A DNA stretch of 64,000 nucleotides from Chryseobacterium sp. G0162 (GTDB taxonomy: Bacteria; Bacteroidota; Bacteroidia; Flavobacteriales; Weeksellaceae): the NCBI RefSeq assembly GCF_003815715.1, contig NZ_CP033922.1, positions 2,572,001 through 2,636,000 on the forward strand. The letters run 5' to 3'. Shown piece after piece: positions 9,202 through 17,933 of the stretch (positions are counted from its first letter, which is position 1; every line of letters begins with the position of its first letter). The position numbers and the translations under genes were made by a program. A model generated the notes under the pieces. It saw only the letters and a program-made list of their open reading frames with translations. It made no database searches and was not told the origin of the DNA.

Positions 9202-10539
9202 CTAATGGCCATTGGCTTTTAATACCTGCTCTTTAAACTGACGTCCTCTGTCTTCATAGCTTTTGAATAAATCAAAGCTTGCGCAGCATGGAGAAAGCAG
9301 AACGGTGTCTCCTTTTTTAGCCAGTGATTTTGATATTTTCACCGCTTCTTCCATACTTGAAGTATCATAGATAAATTCCTTTTTATCCTTGAAAAAATCT
9401 ATAATTTTCTTATTATCAACACCAAGGCAAACAATTGCCTTTACTTTTCTTTTGACTAAATCTTCAATTTCAGTATAGTCATTCCCTTTATCTAATCCAC
9501 CCACGATCCATACGGTTGGGGTTTTCATACTTTCTAAAGCATAGTAAGTGGCATTCACATTGGTTGCCTTACTGTCATTGATGTATTTTACACCGTCTGT
9601 TTCCGTTACGAATTCCAATCTGTGTTCTACGGCCTGGAATGTCATTAATGAATGTCTTATGCTTTCATTGTTGATCTTCAGTATTTTACCTGCAATTGAT
9701 GCGGCTAAGCTATTGGCAACATTATGGTTTCCTAAAAGAGATAACTCTTCAACTTTCATTGAGAATTCATGTTTCATTTTTACCACAATCTGATCATCAT
9801 TTACAAAACCTCCTTCAGGAAGTTGTTCCTTTGTGGAGAAAGGAATCATCTTCGCTTTTATTTCTAGCTTTTCAAGCAGGTTTTTGCTCATTTCATCATC
9901 TTTATTGTAGATGAAGAAGTTGTCATTTTCCTGATTTTCAGTGATTCTGAATTTTGCCAATGCATATTCTTCATAATTGTAATTGTACTGATCCAGGTGA
10001 TCCTGAGATAAGTTCAACAATAAAGAGATGTAGGGTCTGAAGTTCTGAATGTCATCCAACTGGAAAGAGCTTACTTCCAGTACATAATATTCATGGTTTT
10101 CATCTGCAACCTGTTTTGCAAAGCTATAGCCTATGTTTCCTCCTAAACCTACGTTTAATCCGTCATTTTTCAGGATATAGTAGATCAGAGAAGTGGTGGT
10201 GGTTTTTCCGTTGCTTCCTGTGATAGCAATGATCTTAGCATCTGTAAATTCAGAAGCAAATTCAATTTCTGAAGAAAGTCTTATTCCTTTTTCATGAATT
10301 TTATGGATGATCTCTGCTTTTTTCGGAATTCCCGGGCTTTTTACGATCCAATCTGCATTTAGAATCCTTTCTTCGTTGTGGTCTCCTTCTTCAAATTCAA
10401 TTTCATTTTCGGTAAGAAACTGCTTATAGTTATCTTTAATGGCTCCTTTGTCTGAAAGAAATACTTCCAGACCTTTCTTTTTAGCCAAATAAGCAGCTCC
10501 ACATCCGCTTTCTCCTCCTCCTAAAACAACTATTTTCAT
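9202..10539 (-). CDS. murD: UDP-N-acetylmuramoyl-L-alanine--D-glutamate ligase
   Basis: Cytoplasmic Mur ligase adding D-glutamate to UDP-MurNAc-L-Ala. It has an N-terminal nucleotide-binding start KIVVLGGGESGCGAAYLAKK, the ATP loop ITGSNGKTTTTSLI near residue 107-120, a central LNLSQDHLDQY and C-terminal INDSKATNVNAT. The length of 445 aa matches the family. It lies 80 bp downstream of mraY; that gap carries a tandem duplication. Confidence 0.97.
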   Translation of the reverse strand: MKIVVLGGGESGCGAAYLAKKKGLEVFLSDKGAIKDNYKQFLTENEIEFEEGDHNEERILNADWIVKSPGIPKKAEIIHKIHEKGIRLSSEIEFASEFTDAKIIAITGSNGKTTTTSLIYYILKNDGLNVGLGGNIGYSFAKQVADENHEYYVLEVSSFQLDDIQNFRPYISLLLNLSQDHLDQYNYNYEEYALAKFRITENQENDNFFIYNKDDEMSKNLLEKLEIKAKMIPFSTKEQLPEGGFVNDDQIVVKMKHEFSMKVEELSLLGNHNVANSLAASIAGKILKINNESIRHSLMTFQAVEHRLEFVTETDGVKYINDSKATNVNATYYALESMKTPTVWIVGGLDKGNDYTEIEDLVKRKVKAIVCLGVDNKKIIDFFKDKKEFIYDTSSMEEAVKISKSLAKKGDTVLLSPCCASFDLFKSYEDRGRQFKEQVLKANGH

Positions 10540-10547
10540 ATTATTTT

Positions 10548-10579
10548 GATTTAATGATTAAAAGATTTAATGATTAAAA
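10548..10579. repeat. tandem 16-bp duplication in the mraY-murD gap
   Basis: GATTTAATGATTAAAA occurs twice head to tail with no mismatch (10548-10563 and 10564-10579). The rest of the gap is AT-rich and contains no gene. Confidence 0.8.
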
Positions 10580-10619
10580 AATTTTTCAATGTTTAAATCT
10601 TTCAATTTTTAAATTGATC

Positions 10620-11861
10620 TTATCTCATTTTTAAGGTGATCAGACAAACAATTGCCAATATTACTCCAATGATAATCATTCTGTTGACGATTTTACTCTC
10701 GTGAAATCCGTCTTTCTGATAGTGGTGGTGCAATGGTGACATTTTGAATAGTCTATTGTTTTGGGCATATTCCAACCCATATTTTTTCTTTCTGTATTTG
10801 AAAACGATTACCTGAAGCATCACAGACAGGTTTTCGATCAAAAATATTCCGCATAAAACGGGAATCAATAATTCTTTTCTTAAGATAATGGCTAAAACAG
10901 CAATCACACCTCCCAACATTAAACTTCCCGTATCTCCCATGAAAACCTGGGCAGGATAGGTGTTATACCAGAAAAAGCCAATTACGGCTCCTACCATTGC
11001 GACGGCGAAAATGGTGGTTTCTCCCATATTCGGAAGGAACATGATATTCAGATAGTCTGCAAAGATGATGTTCCCTGAAAGGTAGGCGAAGAGGGCAAGG
11101 GTAAGCAGTATAATAGCACTGGTCCCTGCGGCGAGGCCATCTATTCCGTCTGTGATATTAGCTCCATTGGAAACAGCTGTTACAATGAAGATAACAATAG
11201 GAATAAAGACAATCCATGCCCATTCGTGGGCATCTTTTTCATTCATCCAAAACAGGATTCCGCTATAATCAAACTCATTGTTCTTTGCAAAAGGTACTGT
11301 AGAAACTGTGATTTTCTCTGTAGGCATGAAATTTTGCTCTACGTTGTTTCGGTTCACCACTTTTGCATCCGCATATTTTCTTTTAACGGTGATGTCCGGG
11401 TGAAAATACATGGTAACTCCGACAATTAACCCTAGGCCAACCTGTCCGACAATTTTGAATTTACCACTAAGTCCGTCTTTATTTTTCTTTATTTTCTTTA
11501 GATAATCATCCAGGAATCCGATGGCTCCCATCCAAAACATTGAAACCAACAGCAAGACAATATATACGTTGGTAATTCTTGTAAACAATAATACGGGAAT
11601 AATGGTTGCCAAAATGATGATAAGTCCTCCCATGGTAGGAGTCCCTTCTTTTTGCTTTTGGCCATCCAATCCAAGATCACGGACTAATTCACCCATTTGT
11701 TTTGTTCTCAGGTAATTAATCACTCTTTTTCCGTAGACAAGGGCAATAATTAAAGAGAACAATACAGCCATTCCGGCACGGAAGGAGATGTATTTCAACA
11801 ATCCTAATCCCGGAACGTGAATTCCATGGTCTGTTAGATATTCGTATAGATAGTATAGCAT
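10620..11861 (-). CDS. mraY: phospho-N-acetylmuramoyl-pentapeptide-transferase
   Basis: Integral membrane enzyme that makes lipid I from UDP-MurNAc-pentapeptide and undecaprenyl phosphate. The signature residues are present: the aspartate pair in [24 protein letters not shown], the third aspartate in [12 protein letters not shown], and the histidine loop [18 protein letters not shown]. At 413 aa it is about 50 residues longer than the E. coli enzyme. The insertion of about 60 residues after the third membrane segment (around residues 150-215) carries charged, non-membrane sequence and is, as far as I know, usual in Bacteroidota. Confidence 0.97.
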   Translation of the reverse strand: MLYYLYEYLTDHGIHVPGLGLLKYISFRAGMAVLFSLIIALVYGKRVINYLRTKQMGELVRDLGLDGQKQKEGTPTMGGLIIILATIIPVLLFTRITNVYIVLLLVSMFWMGAIGFLDDYLKKIKKNKDGLSGKFKIVGQVGLGLIVGVTMYFHPDITVKRKYADAKVVNRNNVEQNFMPTEKITVSTVPFAKNNEFDYSGILFWMNEKDAHEWAWIVFIPIVIFIVTAVSNGANITDGIDGLAAGTSAIILLTLALFAYLSGNIIFADYLNIMFLPNMGETTIFAVAMVGAVIGFFWYNTYPAQVFMGDTGSLMLGGVIAVLAIILRKELLIPVLCGIFLIENLSVMLQVIVFKYRKKKYGLEYAQNNRLFKMSPLHHHYQKDGFHESKIVNRMIIIGVILAIVCLITLKMR

Positions 11862-11904
11862 GTTTCTGTTTTTTATTATTTAAAAATTTAATTTATTTAA
11901 AGAT

Positions 11905-12262
11905 TTAAAGATTGGGTTTCTCAATATTTTCACTTAAATACTTAATAAAGTTTGATATGTTTGAAGAAATCTCTCTCGAAAGGGTAATGATTTCTTCTGC
12001 TTTATTTTCGTTACCTAATTTTAATCTTTTACTTACAATCAGCATGCTTCTTACTTCAGCACAGCTGCCTTTTGCAATTTTTAAATATCTAATAAATTGT
12101 CTGTTATTGTTATATTCCGAGCCTTCTGCAATATTGTTGCTAATTGAAAAACTCGCTCTTTTTATCTGGTTATTAAATTCAAATTCTTTTTCAAAACTTT
12201 GACTTTGAAGAAATGAATAAACTTTTGATATATACTGGGAAATTTTCAAAATTCTTTGTCAT
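11905..12262 (-). pseudogene. four-helix-bundle (23S rRNA intervening-sequence type) protein, N-terminal frameshift suspected
   Basis: The bulk of the reading frame (11905-12249) has the family core QIKRASFSISNNIAEGSEY and the following FIRYLKIAKGSCAEVRSML. That frame has no ATG and would have to start at TTG 12249. An ATG at 12262 in another frame begins MTKNFENFPVYIKS, which is just the N-terminus this family normally shows, but that frame runs into a stop after 23 codons. Joining the two frames near PVYI/SKVYSF gives a nearly normal protein, so a small out-of-frame deletion is likely. Such genes occur inside rRNA intervening sequences or as stand-alone copies of unknown function. Its place between murE and mraY is foreign to dcw clusters. 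Confidence 0.6.
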
Positions 12263-12303
12263 TATCAAATTATTAAATCTTTCAATGAATTCAATCTTTC
12301 AAT

Positions 12304-13764
12304 TTACTTGGACATTAATTTCCAAAGTTCATTAATTACTTCTTTGTCATCAAAATGATGTTTCACACCATTTATCTCTTGATAATTTTCGTGACCTTTT
12401 CCGGCTACGAGAATGATATCTTTAGGTTCTGCAAACTTTATGGCCATTTTTATGGCTTCTTTTCTGTCTGGAATTGAAGTGTATTTGCTGAAGTTCTGAG
12501 GCTCAACACCTGCTTCAATTTCCTTGATAATTTGTCCCGGATCTTCTGTTCTAGGGTTATCTGAAGTGATGATTGCCAATGTTGATTTCTTAGTGGCAAT
12601 ATTTCCCATTTCAGGTCTTTTGGAGTGATCTCTGTCTCCTCCGCAACCGAAAACGGTGATTAATCTTTCATTTTTGGTTCTGATATCGTTGATACTGTCC
12701 AGAATGTTTTCTAAAGCATCCGGAGTGTGTGCATAGTCTACGATAAAGAAAATCCCACCATCTGATTTTAGGGTTTCAAATCTTCCGGAAACTCTTTTTA
12801 GCTTGCTGATAGCTTGTAGGATTTCGTCCTGTTCAAAACCAAGTTCTTCTGCAATTCCAAATACAAGCAATAGATTGTATACGTTGAATTTACCCGTCAG
12901 CGTTGTCCAGAATTCTTTTCCGTTGAAGTTTAGCAACATTCCGTTGAAATCCACTTCCAATAGTTTTCCGTGATAGTCTGCCATTGTTTTCAAAGCATAA
13001 GACTTCTTTTTAGCCTTTGTATTCTGAAGCATGACATTCCCATTTTTGTCATCTACATTGGTGATGGCAATGGCTGTATCTTCTAATTCATCAAAGAATC
13101 TTTTCTTTGTTTTTAAATATTCTTCAAATGTTTTGTGATAATCTAAATGATCATGGGTAATGTTTGTAAACCCGGCTATTTTAAAGTGTAGTCCCTCGAT
13201 TCTGTTTTGAGCAATTCCGTGAGAACTTACTTCCATGAAAGCAAATTCACATCCTTTCTCAACTGCTTCAGCTAAGATTTTGTTGATGGTAATAACATCC
13301 GGAGTGGTATGAGTCGCTGGAATAATTTCTTCCCCGATTCTGATTTCAACGGTTGATAATAAAGCAGAATCATATCCTAAATTTCTGAAAATATCAAAAA
13401 GCAGGGTAGAAACAGAGGTTTTCCCGTTTGTTCCTGTAACTCCTATCAGTTTCAGTTTTCTGGATGGATTTCCGTAGAAGTTCGAAGCAAGGTGACCTAA
13501 AGCTTTAGCAGAATCTTTAACCTTGATATAGGTTACGTTTTCTGCCAGTGTTTCAGGAAATTCTTCACAAACAATCGTTGTTGCTCCTTTCTCAATAGAA
13601 GATGCAATGAATGAATGTCCATCCACAACTGTTCCTCTCATAGCGATGTAAAGAGCGTTTTCTGTAACCTTTCTGCTGTCGAACACCAGTTCGGATACTT
13701 CACGGTTGTTATCACCGTGGATTTCTATTACTGGGATTCTGTTTACTAATTCTGTTATTATCAT
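12304..13764 (-). CDS. murE: UDP-N-acetylmuramoyl-L-alanyl-D-glutamate--2,6-diaminopimelate ligase
   Basis: Cytoplasmic Mur ligase adding the third stem-peptide residue. The ATP loop GVTGTNGKTSVSTLLF is near residue 108-123, with THDHLDYHKTFEEY in the central domain and DYAHTPDALEN in the C-terminal domain. The motif ITSDNPRTEDP contains DNPR, which in this family marks specificity for meso-diaminopimelate rather than lysine, so the wall is predicted to be of the meso-DAP type. The 486-aa length is normal. No murF follows it, unlike the E. coli cluster. Confidence 0.97.
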   Translation of the reverse strand: MIITELVNRIPVIEIHGDNNREVSELVFDSRKVTENALYIAMRGTVVDGHSFIASSIEKGATTIVCEEFPETLAENVTYIKVKDSAKALGHLASNFYGNPSRKLKLIGVTGTNGKTSVSTLLFDIFRNLGYDSALLSTVEIRIGEEIIPATHTTPDVITINKILAEAVEKGCEFAFMEVSSHGIAQNRIEGLHFKIAGFTNITHDHLDYHKTFEEYLKTKKRFFDELEDTAIAITNVDDKNGNVMLQNTKAKKKSYALKTMADYHGKLLEVDFNGMLLNFNGKEFWTTLTGKFNVYNLLLVFGIAEELGFEQDEILQAISKLKRVSGRFETLKSDGGIFFIVDYAHTPDALENILDSINDIRTKNERLITVFGCGGDRDHSKRPEMGNIATKKSTLAIITSDNPRTEDPGQIIKEIEAGVEPQNFSKYTSIPDRKEAIKMAIKFAEPKDIILVAGKGHENYQEINGVKHHFDDKEVINELWKLMSK

Positions 13765-13772
13765 TTTATATC

Positions 13773-13825
13773 AATAGGACTTTATCCTATTTGGGCTTAA
13801 GTCGTCCAGTTGGGACTCTGTTTTT
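13773..13825. repeat. two-hairpin intergenic element, copy B
   Basis: It fills the ftsI-murE gap. AATAGGAC-TTTATCCTATT forms hairpin 1, then CTTAAGTC, then GTCC-AGTT-GGGAC and CT-GTTTTTT. It shares the opening AATAGGACT and the closing GGGACTCT with copy A. Confidence 0.65.
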
Positions 13826-15816
13826 TAATTCTGTAGAGATAAATATATTCTCTGGTTCTTACTAATGGTTGTGCCTTCTAATGGGAATTGTTCTTTTATT
13901 CGTCCAACTCCTTTAAAATCGACACGGTATCCTAAATTTTCCAATTGTGGGATGACGTTTTTACCGATCAATCCTACTACATTAGGCATTTGCTTATCAT
14001 TGACTGCTACTTTTACATTAGGTTCCACCATTTTACTCAGGTTTACCTTTTTGTCCACGAGCATTTCTTTTTCAATGTTTTGTGGTGTTTTCAGGAAGGT
14101 TTTTCCTGCGATTTCTTTAAACACCGGTGCTGCTACTGGTCCTCCATAAAACCCAATTGATGTATTGGGTTCGCTTACCATCACATAACATGTATATTTT
14201 GGAGCATCAGCCGGATAGAATCCTGCAAATGATGCGCGATATTTCATTGGGCCAGGAAGCCAGTATTCAAATCTTGCGGTTCCTGTTTTTCCTGCCATTT
14301 TCAGGTTGGGAGTGAAGATGCTTCGTCCTGTTCCTTTTTCTACAGCCTTAGTTAATGCGCTGGTCATCATTTTGATGGCCTTTTCGGATGCCATTTTATT
14401 TACCATAACTTCAGGCTTTGCGCTGTACATTACCTTTCCGTCTTTCATGATCTTATCGATGAACAGTGGTTTAAGCATTTTACCTCCGTTGGCAACTCCA
14501 TTATAGAAGCTTGTCAGCTGTAACAGGTTGATGTTTGAAGAGTATCCGTAAGAGATAGAGGCTAGTGTTGCCGCATTCCATCTTTTATTTTCCGGGGTTA
14601 CGATCTTCGGTTTTGTGATTCCCGGAAGTTCGATGTCCATTTTGTCGAATAATTTCCAACGTTTCAGGTGATCAAGGAAAATTTGTGGTTTTTCAGCATA
14701 AAACTTTGTGATGAGTTTTGCTGTTCCTACGTTACTGGATTTTGCTAATACATCACTGATATCATAAGTTCCTCCGCCGTGACCATCAGAAATTCTTTGC
14801 TTGGCATACGTCCAAACTCCATTTCCTACATTTACCGTTGTGTTTTCATCGATGAATCCATCATCCATTGCTGCTAGCAGCGAAATGGTTTTGAAGGTGG
14901 ATCCTGGCTCGATATTATCTTTTAACGCATAGTTGTAAGAGTCTTCGTATTCTCCTGATTCTGTTCTTCTTAAGTTAACCAAAGCACGTACTTTTCCGGT
15001 TTCCACTTCCATTACAATTACGGTTCCGTGTTTGGCTTCATAATGGACCAGTTGTTTCTCTAATGCAGAGTGTGCAATGTCTTGAATTCTAAGGTCTAAG
15101 GTTGTATAAACATCTTCTCCGTCGATAGGTTCCTGAACTTTCCAGAAGTCAATAGGTTTCCACTGGGAAGAGTTTATTCTTTGTTCTAATCTTTTTCCGT
15201 CAGTTCCTGTTAAATGTTTTGAAAAAGCTCCTTCTAATCCGGACTTAAGTTCTCCGTTATCCATACCGATAGTTCCGGCTCCGATTTCAGAAGTGGCAAG
15301 CTCTCTTTTGTAGTTTCTGTCTACAATGAAACCACCTTTGTTTTTACCTCTTTTGAAGATCGGGAAGTTTCTGATTCTATCGTACTGATCAAAATCAAGC
15401 CCTTTGACCAGGGTATAATATTGATTTTTCTTTTTCTTCTGTTCGTCAAATTTTTGTCTGAACTCTCCTCTGGATTTTCCGAACATTTTGCTCAGAGAAT
15501 CCGTTAAAGCTCCGATGTTGTTGCTGTAAATCGTATCTTTCATCGTTTTGAAGTCAAGATAGATGTCATATCGCATTACGGTTGTGGCCAAAATAGAGCC
15601 ATCGGAAGCGAATAAATTACCGCGGGCAGCTTTTAAAGTAGCTTCGCGATAGTTTTTGTTAATGTAATCATCTTTAATTTCCTGGACATTGGTATTCTGA
15701 AGGATGACAATCCTTGCCAAGAACATTACAAACACGCACAAAGCTACCACTGCAAAGAGGTAGCCCCATCGTAACGTTTTTTTACGTTTGTTGTCGTATT
15801 CATTTTGCTTTTGCAT
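13825..15816 (-). CDS. ftsI: septal transpeptidase, penicillin-binding protein with PASTA domain (FtsI type)
   Basis: Class B penicillin-binding protein that cross-links septal peptidoglycan. A short cytoplasmic basic N-terminus leads to one membrane helix at about residues 17-38. A PBP dimerisation domain follows, then the transpeptidase domain with active-site S306-T-F-K309, S360-S-N362 and K510-T-G-T513. A single PASTA domain covers about the last 60 residues (MPNVVGLIGKNV onward). The length of 663 aa is usual for Bacteroidota FtsI. Its 5' end overlaps the end of the FtsL-like gene by 17 bp, suggesting translational coupling. Confidence 0.95.
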   Translation of the reverse strand: MQKQNEYDNKRKKTLRWGYLFAVVALCVFVMFLARIVILQNTNVQEIKDDYINKNYREATLKAARGNLFASDGSILATTVMRYDIYLDFKTMKDTIYSNNIGALTDSLSKMFGKSRGEFRQKFDEQKKKKNQYYTLVKGLDFDQYDRIRNFPIFKRGKNKGGFIVDRNYKRELATSEIGAGTIGMDNGELKSGLEGAFSKHLTGTDGKRLEQRINSSQWKPIDFWKVQEPIDGEDVYTTLDLRIQDIAHSALEKQLVHYEAKHGTVIVMEVETGKVRALVNLRRTESGEYEDSYNYALKDNIEPGSTFKTISLLAAMDDGFIDENTTVNVGNGVWTYAKQRISDGHGGGTYDISDVLAKSSNVGTAKLITKFYAEKPQIFLDHLKRWKLFDKMDIELPGITKPKIVTPENKRWNAATLASISYGYSSNINLLQLTSFYNGVANGGKMLKPLFIDKIMKDGKVMYSAKPEVMVNKMASEKAIKMMTSALTKAVEKGTGRSIFTPNLKMAGKTGTARFEYWLPGPMKYRASFAGFYPADAPKYTCYVMVSEPNTSIGFYGGPVAAPVFKEIAGKTFLKTPQNIEKEMLVDKKVNLSKMVEPNVKVAVNDKQMPNVVGLIGKNVIPQLENLGYRVDFKGVGRIKEQFPLEGTTISKNQRIYLSLQN

Positions 15817-16165
15817 CTGTACTGTCCAGTTTTATTAGCAATTTATGAGGATGGTTTTCTAAGGTCATTAATGAGTCTCGTGCAACCTCTTTCCCCAGCT
15901 CTGATTCCATTTTCACCTTGATTAGCTTACTCTGGGCGTAAGCGTTTCTCGATTTATATTCTTCTGTTTCTTCCTTTAAGGCGTTTACAATTTTAATTTT
16001 TTTATTGACGAGATGGTTACTGTAAATCATAGCCATCATCAGGATAAACAACAAGAGAAAATACCTGTAATGTATTTTGATCTCATCACGATTCAGAAAG
16101 TTTCCTTTTATAATGTCTATAAAAGTGAGTCTTTTCTGGGGGCGATTTGTTGTTCTTTTTGCCAC
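15800..16165 (-). CDS. ftsL: FtsL-like cell division protein
   Basis: Small (121 aa) bitopic protein with a basic cytoplasmic N-terminus, one membrane helix at about residues 34-53 (YFLLLFILMMAMIYSNHLV) and a periplasmic coiled-coil-like helix rich in Glu and Lys. FtsL proteins are poorly conserved, so the call rests mainly on size, topology and position: between rsmH and ftsI, overlapping ftsI by 17 bp. It probably pairs with FtsQ and a DivIC-type protein to activate FtsW-FtsI. Confidence 0.8.
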   Translation of the reverse strand: MAKRTTNRPQKRLTFIDIIKGNFLNRDEIKIHYRYFLLLFILMMAMIYSNHLVNKKIKIVNALKEETEEYKSRNAYAQSKLIKVKMESELGKEVARDSLMTLENHPHKLLIKLDSTDAKAK

Positions 16166-16261
16166 TTTAATTCAATCAATTTGCTTTCTGCGAACTTACC
16201 TTGTTATCAATTGTCAATCTTATTTTTAAAAATTCACTTTAGATAATCTACTGGTTCACTT

Positions 16262-17155
16262 TTACACTTTAATTCCTGTTCTCATTTTAGCACTTCTTGC
16301 TCTTGAGTTTTCTTCAATCTCCTTATTGTCAGGAATGATTGCTTTACTCTTCATCAATTCGAATGCCTTTTTATAATTTCCGTAGATATCTCTTTCCGGT
16401 TCTCCTTCGAACATTCCATTTTTCAGGAATCTTTTTACCAATCGGTCTTCTAAAGAATGGTAAGATATTACGACTAATCTTCCTTCTGGTTTTAAAACAT
16501 TGAAAGCCTGTACCAGCATTTCTTTCAATACTTCAAGTTCCTGATTTACCTCTATTCTTACTGCCTGAAATAGCTGAGCATAGAATTTATTTACCTTATG
16601 AGGGGGAATGTAGCTGAAAAGCTTTTTCAAATCCTCTGTGGTATTTATACTTTTTGTTTTTCTATGATGAACAATTTCCCTTGCCAGCTTTCTTGCTTCT
16701 CTTAATTCTCCATAGTAATAAAAAATATCTGCAAGTTCTTCCTCGCCGTATTCATTGATTACTCTTTTAGCGTCAAGACTCTGCATGACGTTCATTCGCA
16801 TGTCTAAAGGAGCATTGCTTCTTGTAGAAAATCCTCTGTCTGCTTCGTCAAACTGATGAGAAGAAACTCCCAAATCAGCCAAAACACCATCAACCTGAGG
16901 AATGCCATACATTAATAAAGAGTTTTCCAGAAATCTGAAATTCTGATTAACTAATGTAAATCTGGGATCATCAATTGTATTTTTAAGCGCATCCAGATCC
17001 TGATCGAAGCTGAACAGTTTTCCTTTGTCAGAAAGTCTGCTCAAAATCTCTCTTGAGTGGCCACCACCTCCAAAGGTGCAGTCCACATAGATTCCGTCAG
17101 GATTCGTCACCAAATCATCTACACTCTGCTTCAACAAAACGGGGTTATGATACAT
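16262..17155 (-). CDS. rsmH: 16S rRNA (cytosine(1402)-N(4))-methyltransferase
   Basis: S-adenosylmethionine-dependent methyltransferase acting on C1402 of 16S rRNA (MraW). The N-terminus MYHNPVLLKQSVDDL and the SAM loop VDCTFGGGGHSREIL (about residues 24-38) are family hallmarks. ADLGVSSHQFDEADRGFS and VISYHSLEDRLVKRF follow in the usual order, and the C-terminus NSRARSAKMR is typical. The length of 297 aa is normal. It starts 47 bp after mraZ in the same direction and is the second gene of the cluster. Confidence 0.98.
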   Translation of the reverse strand: MYHNPVLLKQSVDDLVTNPDGIYVDCTFGGGGHSREILSRLSDKGKLFSFDQDLDALKNTIDDPRFTLVNQNFRFLENSLLMYGIPQVDGVLADLGVSSHQFDEADRGFSTRSNAPLDMRMNVMQSLDAKRVINEYGEEELADIFYYYGELREARKLAREIVHHRKTKSINTTEDLKKLFSYIPPHKVNKFYAQLFQAVRIEVNQELEVLKEMLVQAFNVLKPEGRLVVISYHSLEDRLVKRFLKNGMFEGEPERDIYGNYKKAFELMKSKAIIPDNKEIEENSRARSAKMRTGIKV

Positions 17156-17202
17156 GCTTAATTGTGTTTTTTATTAAATAAAATCTTTAATAACTTCTAC
17201 AG

Positions 17203-17661
17203 TTATTCTTCGTCAAAAGAGCCCATTACATCTTCGGCAAGGCTGGCAAAATCAGTTTCATTGGTGGAGATTACCTGTTCGTAGGCTTCTTTATCCCAAA
17301 TTTCGAAAAGTTCTCCCGCGCTGGTGATTACTACTTCCTTCTGAAGATTTGAAAAAGTCATCAGGTCTTTGGAAATCTGTAATCTTCCGGCATTATCCAA
17401 TTCTACTGTTTTTACTCCTGCCGTAAACATTCGTATGAAATCAGCATTCTTTTTTATGAATCTGTTCAGTTTATTAATTTTGCCCATCAGTTTATCCCAC
17501 GCATTCATTGGATAGACTTCCAGACAAGGTTGGAACACAGATCTTTTGACTACAAATGCCTTGTCTTCGAAGTTTTCCATCTGTTTGATTAAAGATGAAG
17601 GAACTTTTAAGCGGCCTTTGTCGTCAATTTTACACTCATATGTCCCAATGAAATTTTTCAT
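17203..17661 (-). CDS. mraZ: transcriptional regulator MraZ
   Basis: DNA-binding protein of the AbrB/MraZ fold with two SpoVT-AbrB half-repeats. It controls the dcw operon from the first gene. It begins MKNFIGTYECKIDDKGRLKVPSSL, and the second half-repeat reads VELDNAGRLQISKDL. I choose Met 17661 (152 aa); an in-frame ATG at 17700 lies inside the operator repeats and adds non-family sequence. Three 10-bp-phased boxes upstream point to autoregulation. It is slightly longer than the E. coli protein because of an acidic C-terminal tail. Confidence 0.96.
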   Translation of the reverse strand: MKNFIGTYECKIDDKGRLKVPSSLIKQMENFEDKAFVVKRSVFQPCLEVYPMNAWDKLMGKINKLNRFIKKNADFIRMFTAGVKTVELDNAGRLQISKDLMTFSNLQKEVVITSAGELFEIWDKEAYEQVISTNETDFASLAEDVMGSFDEE

Positions 17662-17667
17662 TTGGGA

Positions 17668-17675
17668 CAAATTTA
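17668..17675 (-). promoter_or_regulatory. -7 box of the mraZ promoter
   Basis: Reading on the minus strand, TAAATTTG matches the Bacteroidota -7 consensus TAnnTTTG and ends 6 nt before the mraZ ATG. The mRNA would therefore be nearly leaderless. No clear -33 TTTG is present at the usual distance. Confidence 0.5.
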
Positions 17676-17684
17676 TATAATAAT

Positions 17685-17709
17685 TTCCAAAATTTCCCAC
17701 TTTTTCCCA
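17685..17709 (-). promoter_or_regulatory. MraZ operator: three 10-bp-phased TGGGA boxes
   Basis: On the minus strand TGGGA (17709-17705), TGGGA (17699-17695) and TGGAA (17689-17685) are spaced exactly 10 bp apart. This is the arrangement known for MraZ-binding repeats in E. coli (TGGGN boxes with 5-nt spacers). They lie just upstream of the -7 box, so bound MraZ could block the promoter. Confidence 0.8.
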
Positions 17710-17903
17710 CTTTTTGACTCAATGTTAATAAGTTTTATTAAAGATTGAGCTCTAAGAATGTAATTGGTTGATATGTAGAAGGTTGTTAAAACTGTTATTC
17801 AAGCCATAATAAAGCGGTTTTGAAAAAAAAAGTTAAAAAGGGGAATATTGTATTATTTTTATCTTAAATTAGGATAATCAAAATATTTTTGAGGTTTAAT
17901 TTG

Positions 17904-17911
17904 TATTTTTG
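17904..17911 (+). promoter_or_regulatory. -7 box of the hydrolase promoter
   Basis: TATTTTTG matches TAnnTTTG. It would put the transcript start near 17916, downstream of the first in-frame ATG (17889) and upstream of Met 17934, which supports the later start for the hydrolase. Confidence 0.45.
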
Positions 17912-17933
17912 CAAGGCTTTATTAAGGCATTAT

